Below, one piece after another: positions 18,539-27,139 of a stretch of DNA of 64,000 nucleotides. The stretch is taken from the NCBI RefSeq assembly GCF_900182645.1, contig NZ_FXTA01000002.1, positions 1,116,001-1,180,000 on the forward strand, read 5' to 3'. The stretch comes from Flavobacterium resistens. Its GTDB lineage: Bacteria > Bacteroidota > Bacteroidia > Flavobacteriales > Flavobacteriaceae. Each line of letters starts with the position of its first letter. Positions within the stretch are counted from its first letter, which is position 1. Position numbers and translations under genes: made by a program. Under the pieces are notes generated by a model. It saw only the letters and a list, made by a program, of their open reading frames with translations, ran no database searches and was not told the origin of the DNA.

Positions 18539-18675
18539 TTCGAAAACGTTGTAGATTAGAATGTAAAATTACGAATTTAGACTGCTAATTTTTGCTATTC
18601 ATCACAAAATTTTTATTCGAAAGTGTGTTTTATTGCGTTTTTATAGTTTTTTAGAGCTTAGCAAGAAAATGGATT

Positions 18676-19119
18676 TTAACAGTCGTTATTCTCGTAATTG
18701 ACTTTTTCCATTGTTTTTTCAAAGTCAGCCAACTCTTTTTTTGTCATTGGAGCTTCTTTCAATTCAACTTTTAATTGTTTTTTAGTGTCAGGACTTATCC
18801 ATAATCCGGAAAAAGTATTTTCGATTTTCTTCAAAATTAATAAGCCGCTAAAACCATGTTCTACAAGAACAAATTCATTTTCAGCCTTTCTATTCTGAGT
18901 GATATTCAACTGAATCCAGTTCTTTGATTTGTTGTAACGATACATTGAAGTGTACATTAAATCGGCTGTGCATGGATTTTCTTCTGTTTTGATGTAAACC
19001 GTTATTGGCGTTTTTCCATCCACAGTTCCTTTGTATAGATTTGATGTTGGAGCCGTTTGAGCTTGAATTGTATTCAAAAAAGAGAAACAAATTATAAAGA
19101 AGAGCATTATTTTTTTCAT
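18676..19119 (-). CDS. Small secreted hypothetical protein
   Basis: A 147-residue protein that I do not recognise. I used the ATG at 19119 instead of 19176 because it begins directly with a signal peptide (MKKIMLFFIICFSF to about residue 20, cleavage after IQAQ). The mature part is predicted mostly beta strand (LYKGTVDGKTPITVYI), ends in a Lys/Glu-rich helix and has a final NDC. It contains two cysteines (at ENPCTADL and the terminus), which might form a disulfide. A periplasmic location is inferred. Confidence 0.7.
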   Translation of the reverse strand: MKKIMLFFIICFSFLNTIQAQTAPTSNLYKGTVDGKTPITVYIKTEENPCTADLMYTSMYRYNKSKNWIQLNITQNRKAENEFVLVEHGFSGLLILKKIENTFSGLWISPDTKKQLKVELKEAPMTKKELADFEKTMEKVNYENNDC

Positions 19120-19222
19120 TCGAAAAACTTTTAGTAGGTTTTTAATTTGGTTAAGATAGGGTTTGTGCTGAACCAAATTTATTTAAAAAATAACAACATC
19201 ATCTAAATTTTGAAATTTACTT

Positions 19223-19633
19223 TTAAGATTTCTTGATCGAATTTCTCAATTCATTTTCAGCATTTCTGAAATATTCAATTTTATGATTGAACATAAAAGC
19301 CATATTTGTAGCACGCATTTTTGCTTCTTCTGTCAATGGACCTGCAAATTGGGAATCAATTGTTGTGTTGAAAATTTCGATCCAACGATCAAAATGAGTT
19401 TTATCGACTGGTAATTGTTTGTGAGGAGGAAACGGAGTTCCAGAATAGGCACGGACATCAAATAAAATGGTTTGCCAAAAACCGTACATTTTTTGCAAAT
19501 GAGGTTCCCATCGATCTTGTAATTTATCATTAAATATTGGACCTATGAGATCATCTTTTCTAACATTGTCATAAAAGCTGTTCACCATTTGTTTAATATC
19601 TTCTAAAGTCGAAATATCTTTAAGGGGATTCAT
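19223..19633 (-). CDS. Group III truncated haemoglobin
   Basis: A 136-residue globin-like protein. The segment DDLIGPIFND followed by WEPHLQKMYGFWQTILF and PFPPHKQLPVDKTHFDRW is characteristic of group III (trHbP) truncated haemoglobins. The proximal histidine is probably His64 or the His in PPHKQLP. Family members bind O2 or NO, and a role in NO or redox handling is only inferred. I start at the ATG at 19633, which gives the usual length and N-terminus; the frame extends ten codons further upstream. A TATTTTTG -7-like element lies at 19658-19665 on the minus strand. Confidence 0.87.
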   Translation of the reverse strand: MNPLKDISTLEDIKQMVNSFYDNVRKDDLIGPIFNDKLQDRWEPHLQKMYGFWQTILFDVRAYSGTPFPPHKQLPVDKTHFDRWIEIFNTTIDSQFAGPLTEEAKMRATNMAFMFNHKIEYFRNAENELRNSIKKS

Positions 19634-20021
19634 TGTTTTTCTTTCTAAAATGAATTGCAAAAATACGATATAACTTCTTGACTAATCCATGATATTTGTC
19701 ATTTAACAAGTGGTTTTTCAACCCTAAAAACAATCAAATTTAGGTTGTAAAATACGTGTTTTTGAAATTTTGTAGATGCAGTAAAATAAAAAGTAAGATT
19801 TTTTGTGCTTTATTTTTAATTAATTATTTGATAATCAATATTTTGAATTTTGATTAGATAAGTTTTTGTTAAGGTAAATTTTACAAATGATGTGTATTTG
19901 TAAAGTTTCAATTATATCGATTTCGTTAAAATTGATATATTTTTGATGCGTTTTAATAAAAATAATCATAATAAAATGAGAAAAATTTAACTATCAACAA
20001 ACCTCAAAAACCACAAAAAAA
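19634..20021. other. Divergent intergenic region between trHb and GH30 genes
   Basis: About 390 very AT-rich bases. It holds a minus-strand -7-like element for the haemoglobin gene (19658-19665) and a plus-strand TATTTTTG at 19938-19945 that may serve the GH30 gene. The latter would leave an A-rich leader of about 70 bases. I see no repeat element or RNA structure. Confidence 0.6.
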
Positions 20022-22430
20022 ATGCACAAAACTACTCAAAAACCTACAAATCAGGTAAAAGCTTTTATGACACAAGTCATTATAATAATGCTTTTATGTA
20101 TTACAAAAACAAATGCTCAGACGGTTACGCCTTTTATAACATCAGGCGATCAGACAAAATTACTTCAACAGCAGGCAACTGTAAGTTTCGGAACAAACTC
20201 AGGAACAAATCCATCTACAGTTACAGTTAATGCAGGAACAACCTATCAAACAATGGACGGTTTCGGTTATACGCTTACAGAAGGTAGTGCCGAAGTGATA
20301 AGCGGAATGGCAGCAACACAGCAAAACCAGTTATTGAATGATTTGTATAATCCAACTACAGGATTAAATGCAAGTGTGATTCGTATTAGTATAGCGGCTT
20401 CAGATTTGAGCAGCTCTTCTTATAGTTATAATGAAACTTCGGGAGATACTAATATGAATAACTTCAGTTTAAACGGTCCGGATTTGACTTATTTGATTCC
20501 GATTATCAAAAAGATTCAGTTGATCAATCCGAATATTAAAATATTGGCAACTCCTTGGACAGCACCACGATGGATGAAAACCAATGGTTCTTGGGTTGGC
20601 GGAAGTTTACAAACACAATATTATGCAGCTTACGCCAAATATTTTGTAAAATACATTCAAGCTATGCAGGCGCAGGGAATTTCGATTTGGGCTATCACGC
20701 CACAAAACGAACCTGAAAATCCAAACAACGAGCCAAGTATGCTGATGAATTCTACAGAGCAAAAGAATTTTATCAATCAACAACTTGGACCTCAATTGGC
20801 TGCTGCTGGATACGGTGGTGTTAAAATTATTGCTTTTGACCACAATTGCGACAATACAGCATATCCAATTGATGTTTTAAACAACAGTAGTTATGTAGAT
20901 GGCGCAGCGTTTCATTTGTATTTAGGAAATATCTCTGCAATGTCAACTGTAAAAACACAGACCAATAAAAACGTTTATTTTACAGAGCAATATACAGGTT
21001 CTGGAGGAAGTTTCGCTGGAGATTTTGGTTGGCACATGCAAAACGTTGTTATTGGTAGTACAAATAACTGGTCAAAAACAGTTTTGGAATGGAATGCTGC
21101 CAATAATTCAAGCATGGGACCGCATACGCCTGGCGGTTGTAACAGCTGTTTAGGAGCGATTACAGTAAATAATAGTACAAGCTATACTAAAAATGTAGCG
21201 TATTATATTATTGGCCAAATTTCTAAATATGTGAAGCCGGGTGCAGTAAGAATTAGTTCTTCTAGCACAAGCGGAAGTATTGTATCAGTTGGATTTAAAA
21301 ACCCTGATGGATCAATTGCTTTGGTGCTTTATAATACTTCTGGATCATCAAATACGATAAAAGTGGTTTCAGGATCATCGGCATTTAATTATGCAGTTCC
21401 AGGATCATCTGCGGTTACTTTTACTTGGGGAACAGGAGGTACGGTTGCTGTAACGGGAGTGAGTGTAAGCCCGACTTCGGCAACAATTACAGCAGGACAA
21501 ACACAGCAGTTGACAGCGACAGTTTCTCCAAGTAATGCGACAAATACAGCTGTAAATTGGAGTTCAAGCAACACTTCGGTTGCAACTGTAAACTCAAACG
21601 GTTTGGTTACAGGAGTAGCTGCAGGAAATGCAACAATTACTGTTACAACTGTAGACGGAGCAAAAACGGCGACAAGTACAATTACAGTAAATGCATCAAG
21701 TACTGGATTTCCGGGATATTATAATATCATTTCAAGAAACAGTAATAAAGGTCTAGATGTGGCTGATAATTCCACAACTAGCGGAGGAAGAATTCAGCAA
21801 TACGATGTTACCAGCGGAGGAGGAAGCAACCAAAGATGGAAATTTGTTTCAGACGGAAGTGGAAATTATTACATTATTGTAAAATCAACGGGAATGTATC
21901 TGGCAGTTGAAAATAATGGAACTGCAAATGGACTAAAAGTACAGCAAAGAACTTTTGTTAATTCTAATGAATTTAAATGGACGGTTGCAAGTCTTAGTGG
22001 CGGATATTATAAAATTACCAATGTAAATACCGGAAAGTCTCTTGATGTCGAAAATGTTTCGACAGCAAATGGTGCTAATATCCAGGTTTGGGATTATACT
22101 GGCGGATTAAATCAGCAATGGCAATTTGTTCAGGTAGAATCAACTGCAAAAAAAGCGTTGGCACCAACAGTTTCGGCAGAAGAAGAAAATCCAAATGATA
22201 TGGTGATTTTTATTAATTCGTCGAATGATTATTTAAAAATTGATACTAATCATAAAGGAAGTGCTGAGGTTGAAGTGTACTCGCTTGAAGGTCAAAATGT
22301 GCTGAAGAAAAGCGTAAATTTTGAAGGTCGTCAATCTGAAATTGAAATTTCGAGATTACCAAAAGGCATTTATGTAGTGCGGGTAAATGACAACACTGGA
22401 TCGTATTCTAAGAAAGTGTTGAAACAATAA
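20022..22430 (+). CDS. GH30-family secreted glycosidase with Ig-like, ricin-type and T9SS sorting domains
   Basis: An 802-residue secreted enzyme. An N-terminal signal peptide ends near residue 33 (TNAQ). The GH30 TIM barrel plus beta domain (about 65-470) has the acid/base Glu230 in TPQNEP and nucleophile Glu322 in YFTEQY. A bacterial Ig-like (Big_2) domain (about 476-557), a ricin-type lectin domain (564-703, with QQWQF repeats) and a C-terminal T9SS type A sorting domain (about 725-802, ending GSYSKKVLKQ) follow. Likely targets are beta-1,6-linked glucan or galactan or a similar polymer, but the exact substrate is not decided by motifs. Secretion or surface attachment would go through T9SS. 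The start could also be the ATG at 20067. Confidence 0.9.
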   Translation: MHKTTQKPTNQVKAFMTQVIIIMLLCITKTNAQTVTPFITSGDQTKLLQQQATVSFGTNSGTNPSTVTVNAGTTYQTMDGFGYTLTEGSAEVISGMAATQQNQLLNDLYNPTTGLNASVIRISIAASDLSSSSYSYNETSGDTNMNNFSLNGPDLTYLIPIIKKIQLINPNIKILATPWTAPRWMKTNGSWVGGSLQTQYYAAYAKYFVKYIQAMQAQGISIWAITPQNEPENPNNEPSMLMNSTEQKNFINQQLGPQLAAAGYGGVKIIAFDHNCDNTAYPIDVLNNSSYVDGAAFHLYLGNISAMSTVKTQTNKNVYFTEQYTGSGGSFAGDFGWHMQNVVIGSTNNWSKTVLEWNAANNSSMGPHTPGGCNSCLGAITVNNSTSYTKNVAYYIIGQISKYVKPGAVRISSSSTSGSIVSVGFKNPDGSIALVLYNTSGSSNTIKVVSGSSAFNYAVPGSSAVTFTWGTGGTVAVTGVSVSPTSATITAGQTQQLTATVSPSNATNTAVNWSSSNTSVATVNSNGLVTGVAAGNATITVTTVDGAKTATSTITVNASSTGFPGYYNIISRNSNKGLDVADNSTTSGGRIQQYDVTSGGGSNQRWKFVSDGSGNYYIIVKSTGMYLAVENNGTANGLKVQQRTFVNSNEFKWTVASLSGGYYKITNVNTGKSLDVENVSTANGANIQVWDYTGGLNQQWQFVQVESTAKKALAPTVSAEEENPNDMVIFINSSNDYLKIDTNHKGSAEVEVYSLEGQNVLKKSVNFEGRQSEIEISRLPKGIYVVRVNDNTGSYSKKVLKQ

Positions 22431-22473
22431 ATTACAAATCTAGAATTCAATTAGTAATTTTATATTTGATTTT

Positions 22474-22505
22474 AAAGGCTGTCTACGGTTAATAGACAGC
22501 CTTTT
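22474..22505. terminator. Bidirectional terminator between GH30 and ilvA
   Basis: Arms AAAGGCTGTCTA and TAGACAGCCTTT enclose a 7-base loop, with T or A runs on both sides. It serves the two convergent genes. Confidence 0.88.
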
Positions 22506-22509
22506 ATTT

Positions 22510-23754
22510 TTATCCAATCAATTGTGTGAATAAATCCTGATTATCATTCAAATATTGAAATTCAAAGCCGTTTTGAGTCATTTTTAATTTAATTGGCATA
22601 ATGTCGTTTTTGTTTTTTAATTCCAAACCAACAACTACCGAACCAACTTCACGACTGTTTTTCTTTGCAAATTGAAAATAGGTGATATCGTCGTCTGGAC
22701 CTAAAATATTGTTTACAAATTCTTTCAATGCTCCAGGACGTTGTGGAAATTGGATCATGAAATAATGCATCAAGCCTTCGTAAAGCAATGAGCGTTCTTT
22801 TATTTCGGCAGTTCTTTCAATGTCGTTATTGCTTCCGCTGACAATGCAAACTACATTTTTACCTTTTATTTTGTCTTTATAAAAATCCAAAGCGGCAATT
22901 GTCAAAGCGCCGGCAGGTTCTACAACCATGGCTTCTTCATTGTATAATCGCAAAATTGTGGTACAAACTTTTCCTTCAGGAACCAGAATAATATCTTCTA
23001 AATTATAACGACAGATTTCAAAAGTTTTATCACCAACTTGTTTTACAGCGGCACCGTCAACAAATTTGTCGATTGTTTTTAAAGCTGTATTTTTATTTTC
23101 TTCTATTGAAGTTTTCATTGAAGGAGCTCCTTTTGGCTCAACGCCGATGATTTTTGTAAGCGGACTTAAATGTTTAAAAACTTCGGATAGGCCAGAAGCC
23201 AGTCCGCCACCGCCAATTGGAACAAAAACATAATCGATTGGTTCTTTAAAACTTTCGAGAATTTCCAAGCCAACAGTTCCTTGTCCGGCAATTACTTTTT
23301 CATCGTCAAAAGGATGAATAAATGTTTTGTGATTTTTGATAGCATCTGCAGTTGCCGAAGCGTAAGCATCATCAAAAGTATCTCCGGTCAAAACAATTTC
23401 AACAAATGATTTTCCGAATAATTGAACTTGTTTTACTTTTTGTTTCGGAGTGGTTTTCGGCATATAAATTTTGCCGTTTATTTTAAGAAGATTACAAGAA
23501 TAAGCAACACCCTGAGCATGATTTCCTGCGCTGGCACAAACAATTCCGTTTGATTTTTCTTTTTCGTTTAATGAAGAAATCTTATTGTAAGCGCCTCTGA
23601 TTTTATACGAACGAACAATTTGTAAATCTTCTCGTTTTAATAAAATCGTAGATTTGAATTCGTCTGAAAGATTCAAATTTTGCGTAAGCGGAGTTGCGGC
23701 AACTACATCTCCAAGTTGCTTTTTCGCATTAAGTACTTCATTAAATAAATCCAT
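22510..23754 (-). CDS. ilvA: Threonine ammonia-lyase (biosynthetic, with ACT-like C-terminus)
   Basis: Deaminates threonine to 2-oxobutanoate, the first step towards isoleucine. The 414-residue protein has the PLP lysine in the SYKIRGAYNK segment (about residue 51) and the glycine-rich phosphate loop GGGGLASG. A C-terminal ACT-like regulatory domain starts near RPGALKEF (about residue 335), as expected for the isoleucine-sensitive form. I chose the ATG at 23754. The longer frame from 23808 would translate through the leader terminator. It is preceded by an isoleucine-rich leader peptide and terminator that strongly suggest attenuation. No other ilv gene is nearby. Confidence 0.93.
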   Translation of the reverse strand: MDLFNEVLNAKKQLGDVVAATPLTQNLNLSDEFKSTILLKREDLQIVRSYKIRGAYNKISSLNEKEKSNGIVCASAGNHAQGVAYSCNLLKINGKIYMPKTTPKQKVKQVQLFGKSFVEIVLTGDTFDDAYASATADAIKNHKTFIHPFDDEKVIAGQGTVGLEILESFKEPIDYVFVPIGGGGLASGLSEVFKHLSPLTKIIGVEPKGAPSMKTSIEENKNTALKTIDKFVDGAAVKQVGDKTFEICRYNLEDIILVPEGKVCTTILRLYNEEAMVVEPAGALTIAALDFYKDKIKGKNVVCIVSGSNNDIERTAEIKERSLLYEGLMHYFMIQFPQRPGALKEFVNNILGPDDDITYFQFAKKNSREVGSVVVGLELKNKNDIMPIKLKMTQNGFEFQYLNDNQDLFTQLIG

Positions 23755-23773
23755 AATAGCTGTTTTTTTTCTT

Positions 23774-23805
23774 AAAATAAAAAACCTCCCGTTTTGGGAG
23801 GTTTT
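23774..23805 (-). terminator. Attenuator terminator in the ilvA leader
   Basis: Read on the minus strand, AACCTCCC and GGGAGGTT pair around a 5-base loop, followed by TTTTATTTT. It ends about 20 bases before the ilvA ATG and after the leader peptide stop. It would therefore stop transcription before ilvA unless it were prevented from forming. The upstream segment GAGGTG at 23835-23840 can pair with ACCTC of its first arm. Confidence 0.85.
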
Positions 23806-23844
23806 CATAAAATATATTTTACTTATTTATATAACACCTCGCCA

Positions 23845-23904
23845 TTATTGCTGAATTGCAATAATGCTGATAATAGCGATAATAATGTTATTAAAATTTG
23901 TCAT
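23845..23904 (-). CDS. Isoleucine-rich leader peptide of ilvA
   Basis: A 19-codon minus-strand frame, MTNFNNIIIAIISIIAIQQ, with eight isoleucine codons in a row of eleven residues. The codons are ATT or ATC. Its stop codon lies five bases before a GAGGTG segment that can pair with the first arm of the downstream terminator. This is the classical layout of a leader peptide whose translation senses charged tRNA-Ile. A -7-like TACATTTG lies 20 bases upstream. The peptide is too short for routine gene calling. Function is inferred from architecture. Confidence 0.8.
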   Translation of the reverse strand: MTNFNNIIIAIISIIAIQQ

Positions 23905-23923
23905 TCTTTAGCTGATTGAAAAG

Positions 23924-23931
23924 CAAATGTA
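23924..23931 (-). promoter_or_regulatory. Candidate -7 element for the ilvA leader transcript
   Basis: On the minus strand this reads TACATTTG, matching TAnnTTTG. It lies between the DUF4136 stop codon and the leader peptide. I see no TTG at the -33 position, so it could be a weak or atypical promoter. Confidence 0.45.
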
Positions 23932-23936
23932 ATTAA

Positions 23937-24482
23937 TTATTTTTTTACTGGTGGATACTGTGCTAAAATTTTGGTCACAAATTCAGTAATTCTGGCATCT
24001 TTTTTATCTATGTTTTTGTATAAAGTACCAATGCCTTGGCCTTGCCAGATCATTTCTTTCTTTTTAGCATCAATGAAATCAATGAACAAAGTTCCTTCGG
24101 TGTATCTTGATACTGATGTTCCTCCGTACATATAAGGACTGTATCCCCATCCCCATCCGTAACCCCATCCATAACCGTATCCAGCGTAAAATTGATTTAC
24201 ATCAACTTGTTCTTTGGCTTTGGTAAAAATGTTTATTAGGATATCAGGATTTTCGCTTTTGGTAAAACCTTTAGCTTGCATTTGATCGTCAATTGCATGA
24301 AGAATTCTTTTTTTGTCCAAATCAGATATTTCAACCTTATCAATTCCGGGCTTAAAATAAGCATAAGTCTTATAAGGCGTAAAATCTACGGTTTTATCGT
24401 AGTCAGAGTAAGCACTAACCGTGTCACACGACGCAGCAAGTATCAAAAGCAAAAAAATCGGAATTAATTTGAATGTTTTCAT
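23937..24482 (-). CDS. DUF4136-family lipoprotein
   Basis: A 181-residue lipoprotein with a lipobox near residues 16-19 (LAASC). The pattern DYDKTVDFTPYKTYAYF and the terminal part TRYTEGTLFIDFIDAKKKEMIWQG are typical of DUF4136, a Bacteroidota periplasmic or outer-membrane family of unknown function. A Gly/Tyr/Trp-rich stretch (GYGWGYGWGWGY, about residues 104-115) is conspicuous and often occurs in this family. It lies 44 bases after hutU on the same strand. Confidence 0.85.
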   Translation of the reverse strand: MKTFKLIPIFLLLILAASCDTVSAYSDYDKTVDFTPYKTYAYFKPGIDKVEISDLDKKRILHAIDDQMQAKGFTKSENPDILINIFTKAKEQVDVNQFYAGYGYGWGYGWGWGYSPYMYGGTSVSRYTEGTLFIDFIDAKKKEMIWQGQGIGTLYKNIDKKDARITEFVTKILAQYPPVKK

Positions 24483-24526
24483 GTTATTAGAAATTTAATG
24501 TTCTCTGTTTTATGAGTAACTTTTGT

Positions 24527-26503
24527 TTACAGCAGACTTTCGTCAACAATATTAGGTAAAGTTACTTTTAGTAAAGGCTCAACTTGCATGGCTCTTTTTA
24601 TGGCAAAAATAGCTTCATCATTTCGAGCCCAGCTTCTTCTTGAAATTCCGTTGTTGACATCCCAAAAAAGCATTGATGCTAAACGTTTTGAAGCTTCTTT
24701 AGAACCATCAAGAACCATACCAAATCCGCCATTTATAACCTCTCCCCAGCCAACTCCACCGCCGTTGTGAATCGATACCCAAGTAGCACCTCTAAAGCTG
24801 TCTCCAATTACGTTATGGATTGCCATATCGGCTGTAAAACGTGATCCATCGTAAATGTTTGAAGTTTCTCTGTAAGGTGAATCAGTTCCTGAAACGTCGT
24901 GATGATCACGTCCTAAAACAACTGCACCAATTTCCCCTTTTGCAATTGCTTGGTTGAATGCTTCAGCGATTTTAATTCTTCCTTCTGCATCAGCGTAAAG
25001 AATTCTAGCTTGAGAGCCTACGACAAGTTTGTTTTCCTGCGCACCTTTAATCCATTTGATATTATCCTGCATTTGTTGCTGAATTTCATTTGGTGCTGTT
25101 TTTGCCATTTCTTCTAAAATTTGAGAAGCAATAGCATCGGTTTTTTGCAGATCTTCAGGCTTTCCAGAAACACAAACCCATCTAAAAGGTCCAAAACCAT
25201 AATCAAAACACATTGGTCCCATAATATCCTGAACATAACTTGGATATCTGAAATCAATTTTATTTTCGGCCATAACATCAGCGCCTGCACGGGAAGCTTC
25301 TAACAAAAAGGCATTTCCGTAATCAAAAAAGTAAGTTCCTTTTGCGGTGTGTTTGTTGATTGCCAAAGCTTGTCTGCGCAATGATTCCTGAACTTTTTCT
25401 TTAAATAAATCAGGATTATTTGCCATCATTTCATTGGCTTCTTCAAATGAAATCCCAACTGGATAATAGCCACCAGCCCAAGGATTGTGTAGTGAAGTCT
25501 GATCTGAACCTAAATCAATTTTGATGTTTTCTTTATCGAAACATTCCCAAACGTCAACTACATTTCCTAAATAAGCAATGGAAACCGTTTCTTTATTGGC
25601 TTTCGCCAAAGCTACTCTGGCAACCAATTCTTCAGTCGAAGTAACAATTTCATTTATCCATCCCTGTTCGTGACGGATTTTAGTGATTTTCGGATTTACT
25701 TCGGCGCAGACCGTAATACAACCTGCAATATTTCCTGCTTTTGGCTGCGCGCCTGACATTCCGCCCAATCCAGAAGTCACAAATAAGCTTCCTTCAGGAT
25801 TTTGTTTTATTTTTCTGAAACCGTTCAAAACTGTAATCGTAGTTCCGTGTACAATTCCTTGCGGGCCAATGTACATATAACTTCCGGCTGTCATTTGTCC
25901 GTATTGTGAAACTCCTAAAGCGTTCATTTTTTCCCAATCGTCCGGTTTAGAATAATTCGGAATAACCATTCCATTTGTTACGACAACTCTTGGAGCTTCT
26001 GAATGCGAAGGAAATAGTCCCATCGGATGTCCTGAATACATCGTTAAAGTTTGCTCATCTGTCATTTCAGACAAATATTGCATCGTCAATAAATATTGAG
26101 CCCAGTTTTGGAAAACGGCTCCGTTTCCTCCATAAGTAATCAATTCATGTGGATGTTGTGCCACAGCATAATCCAAATTGTTCTGAATCATGTGCATGAT
26201 TGCTTTCGCTTGCAAAGATTTTCCTGGATATTCGTCGATAGGACGCGCGTACATTCTGTAATCAGGACGAAGACGATACATATAAATTCGTCCGTATTTT
26301 TCTAATTCTTCTGAAAATTCGGGAATTAATTCAGCATGATGTTTTGGATCAAAATAGCGTAACGCATTTTTTAAAGCAAGTTTTTTCTCTTCTGTCGAAA
26401 GAATTTCTTTTCTCTTTGGAGCGTGATTAATAGCAGGATCATACGCTGCCTTTTGAGGTAATATATTTGGAATTCCTTGTTGTATTTGTTCTTTGAAAGT
26501 CAT
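24527..26503 (-). CDS. hutU: Urocanate hydratase
   Basis: Converts urocanate to imidazolone propionate in histidine degradation, with NAD+ as a tightly bound electrophile. The 658-residue length is longer than the 556 of the Pseudomonas enzyme, but key blocks are clear: LITYGGNGAVFQNWAQYLL, GQMTAGSYMYIGPQGIVHGT, and the C-terminal SIHNGGGVGWGEVINGGFGM segment. No hutH, hutI or hutG is in the window. The start at 26503 is preceded by an AGATTCTAAG tandem repeat with no Shine-Dalgarno. Confidence 0.95.
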   Translation of the reverse strand: MTFKEQIQQGIPNILPQKAAYDPAINHAPKRKEILSTEEKKLALKNALRYFDPKHHAELIPEFSEELEKYGRIYMYRLRPDYRMYARPIDEYPGKSLQAKAIMHMIQNNLDYAVAQHPHELITYGGNGAVFQNWAQYLLTMQYLSEMTDEQTLTMYSGHPMGLFPSHSEAPRVVVTNGMVIPNYSKPDDWEKMNALGVSQYGQMTAGSYMYIGPQGIVHGTTITVLNGFRKIKQNPEGSLFVTSGLGGMSGAQPKAGNIAGCITVCAEVNPKITKIRHEQGWINEIVTSTEELVARVALAKANKETVSIAYLGNVVDVWECFDKENIKIDLGSDQTSLHNPWAGGYYPVGISFEEANEMMANNPDLFKEKVQESLRRQALAINKHTAKGTYFFDYGNAFLLEASRAGADVMAENKIDFRYPSYVQDIMGPMCFDYGFGPFRWVCVSGKPEDLQKTDAIASQILEEMAKTAPNEIQQQMQDNIKWIKGAQENKLVVGSQARILYADAEGRIKIAEAFNQAIAKGEIGAVVLGRDHHDVSGTDSPYRETSNIYDGSRFTADMAIHNVIGDSFRGATWVSIHNGGGVGWGEVINGGFGMVLDGSKEASKRLASMLFWDVNNGISRRSWARNDEAIFAIKRAMQVEPLLKVTLPNIVDESLL

Positions 26504-26840
26504 TTTTTTTAAAGATTCTAAGATGCTGAGATTCTAAGCTACTAAGGTATTGTGCTTAGATTAACAACAGATTAATTTTTTGTTTTTTTTAGATTTTGTC
26601 GTTCCACTGGTGCTCAAATGTGACCAACATTTTATTGAGTGCAATTGGAAATGGGATTTTTTTTTAAATTATCTAATTTTCAAATTGGCACATTTTCTAA
26701 TTAAAAAACTAGGGATAACGGATATCCGACCTATGATAAGACTTGTGGATTTTAATCCTGAATTTTCGTGAATGGATATCCATATGATATTTTAGATTTT
26801 AGAATTATCTGATTGACACATTTTCAAATTGCCAAATTAT
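26504..26840. other. Repeat-rich intergenic region between hutU and DUF5522
   Basis: About 340 bases without a convincing gene. It contains a CTTAG-family array (26513-26559) and two arrays of the AATTATCT / AAATTGACACATT family (26666-26705 and 26802-26848). Two GGATATCC palindromes lie near 26719-26726 and 26774-26781. A 63-codon frame at 26580-26771 has no protein-like composition and is not called. Confidence 0.65.
26513..26559. repeat. CTTAG tandem repeat in the hutU leader
   Basis: Read on the minus strand towards hutU, CTTAG units recur four to five times at 8-10 base spacing and end just before the ATG. This is the same family as at 38713-38750 and 39496-39533. Confidence 0.65.
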
Positions 26841-27026
26841 CTAATTTGCTTTTTTTCTTATTTCTCCTGTTCTTTTATCAAATCCGTAAGGACAATGACG
26901 GCAGCCGCTTTTGCAGCAGTAACCACGTTTTAAGTGGTGTTTTTCAGTAAAGCACTTGTAACCTTCAGACGTATAGTAAAAATCTTCTCCTTCGATTAAT
27001 TTATTTTCATTACTTTGCTCTTTCAT
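26841..27026 (-). CDS. DUF5522-domain small cysteine-rich protein
   Basis: A 61-residue protein with a GYCCKSGCRHCPYG motif, which holds four cysteines and one histidine and is characteristic of DUF5522. A zinc or iron-sulfur site is likely, though function is unknown. The frame may start at 27059, but the ATG at 27026 gives the more usual N-terminus. It is divergent from the HExxH protein at 27140. Confidence 0.8.
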   Translation of the reverse strand: MKEQSNENKLIEGEDFYYTSEGYKCFTEKHHLKRGYCCKSGCRHCPYGFDKRTGEIRKKAN

Positions 27027-27139
27027 AAATCTGCTTCGGGTTTTTGTTTCATTATTCAAAAATCAAAAATAAGTATTTGATTGAGATTTTAATGAAATCA
27101 AATAATTTTATAGCTACAAATTTATAAATTTTACAGCCA

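Noticed and set aside
26580..26771. 63-codon frame in the hutU-DUF5522 gap
   Set aside because: It overlaps repeat arrays and shows no signal peptide, domain or conserved start context.
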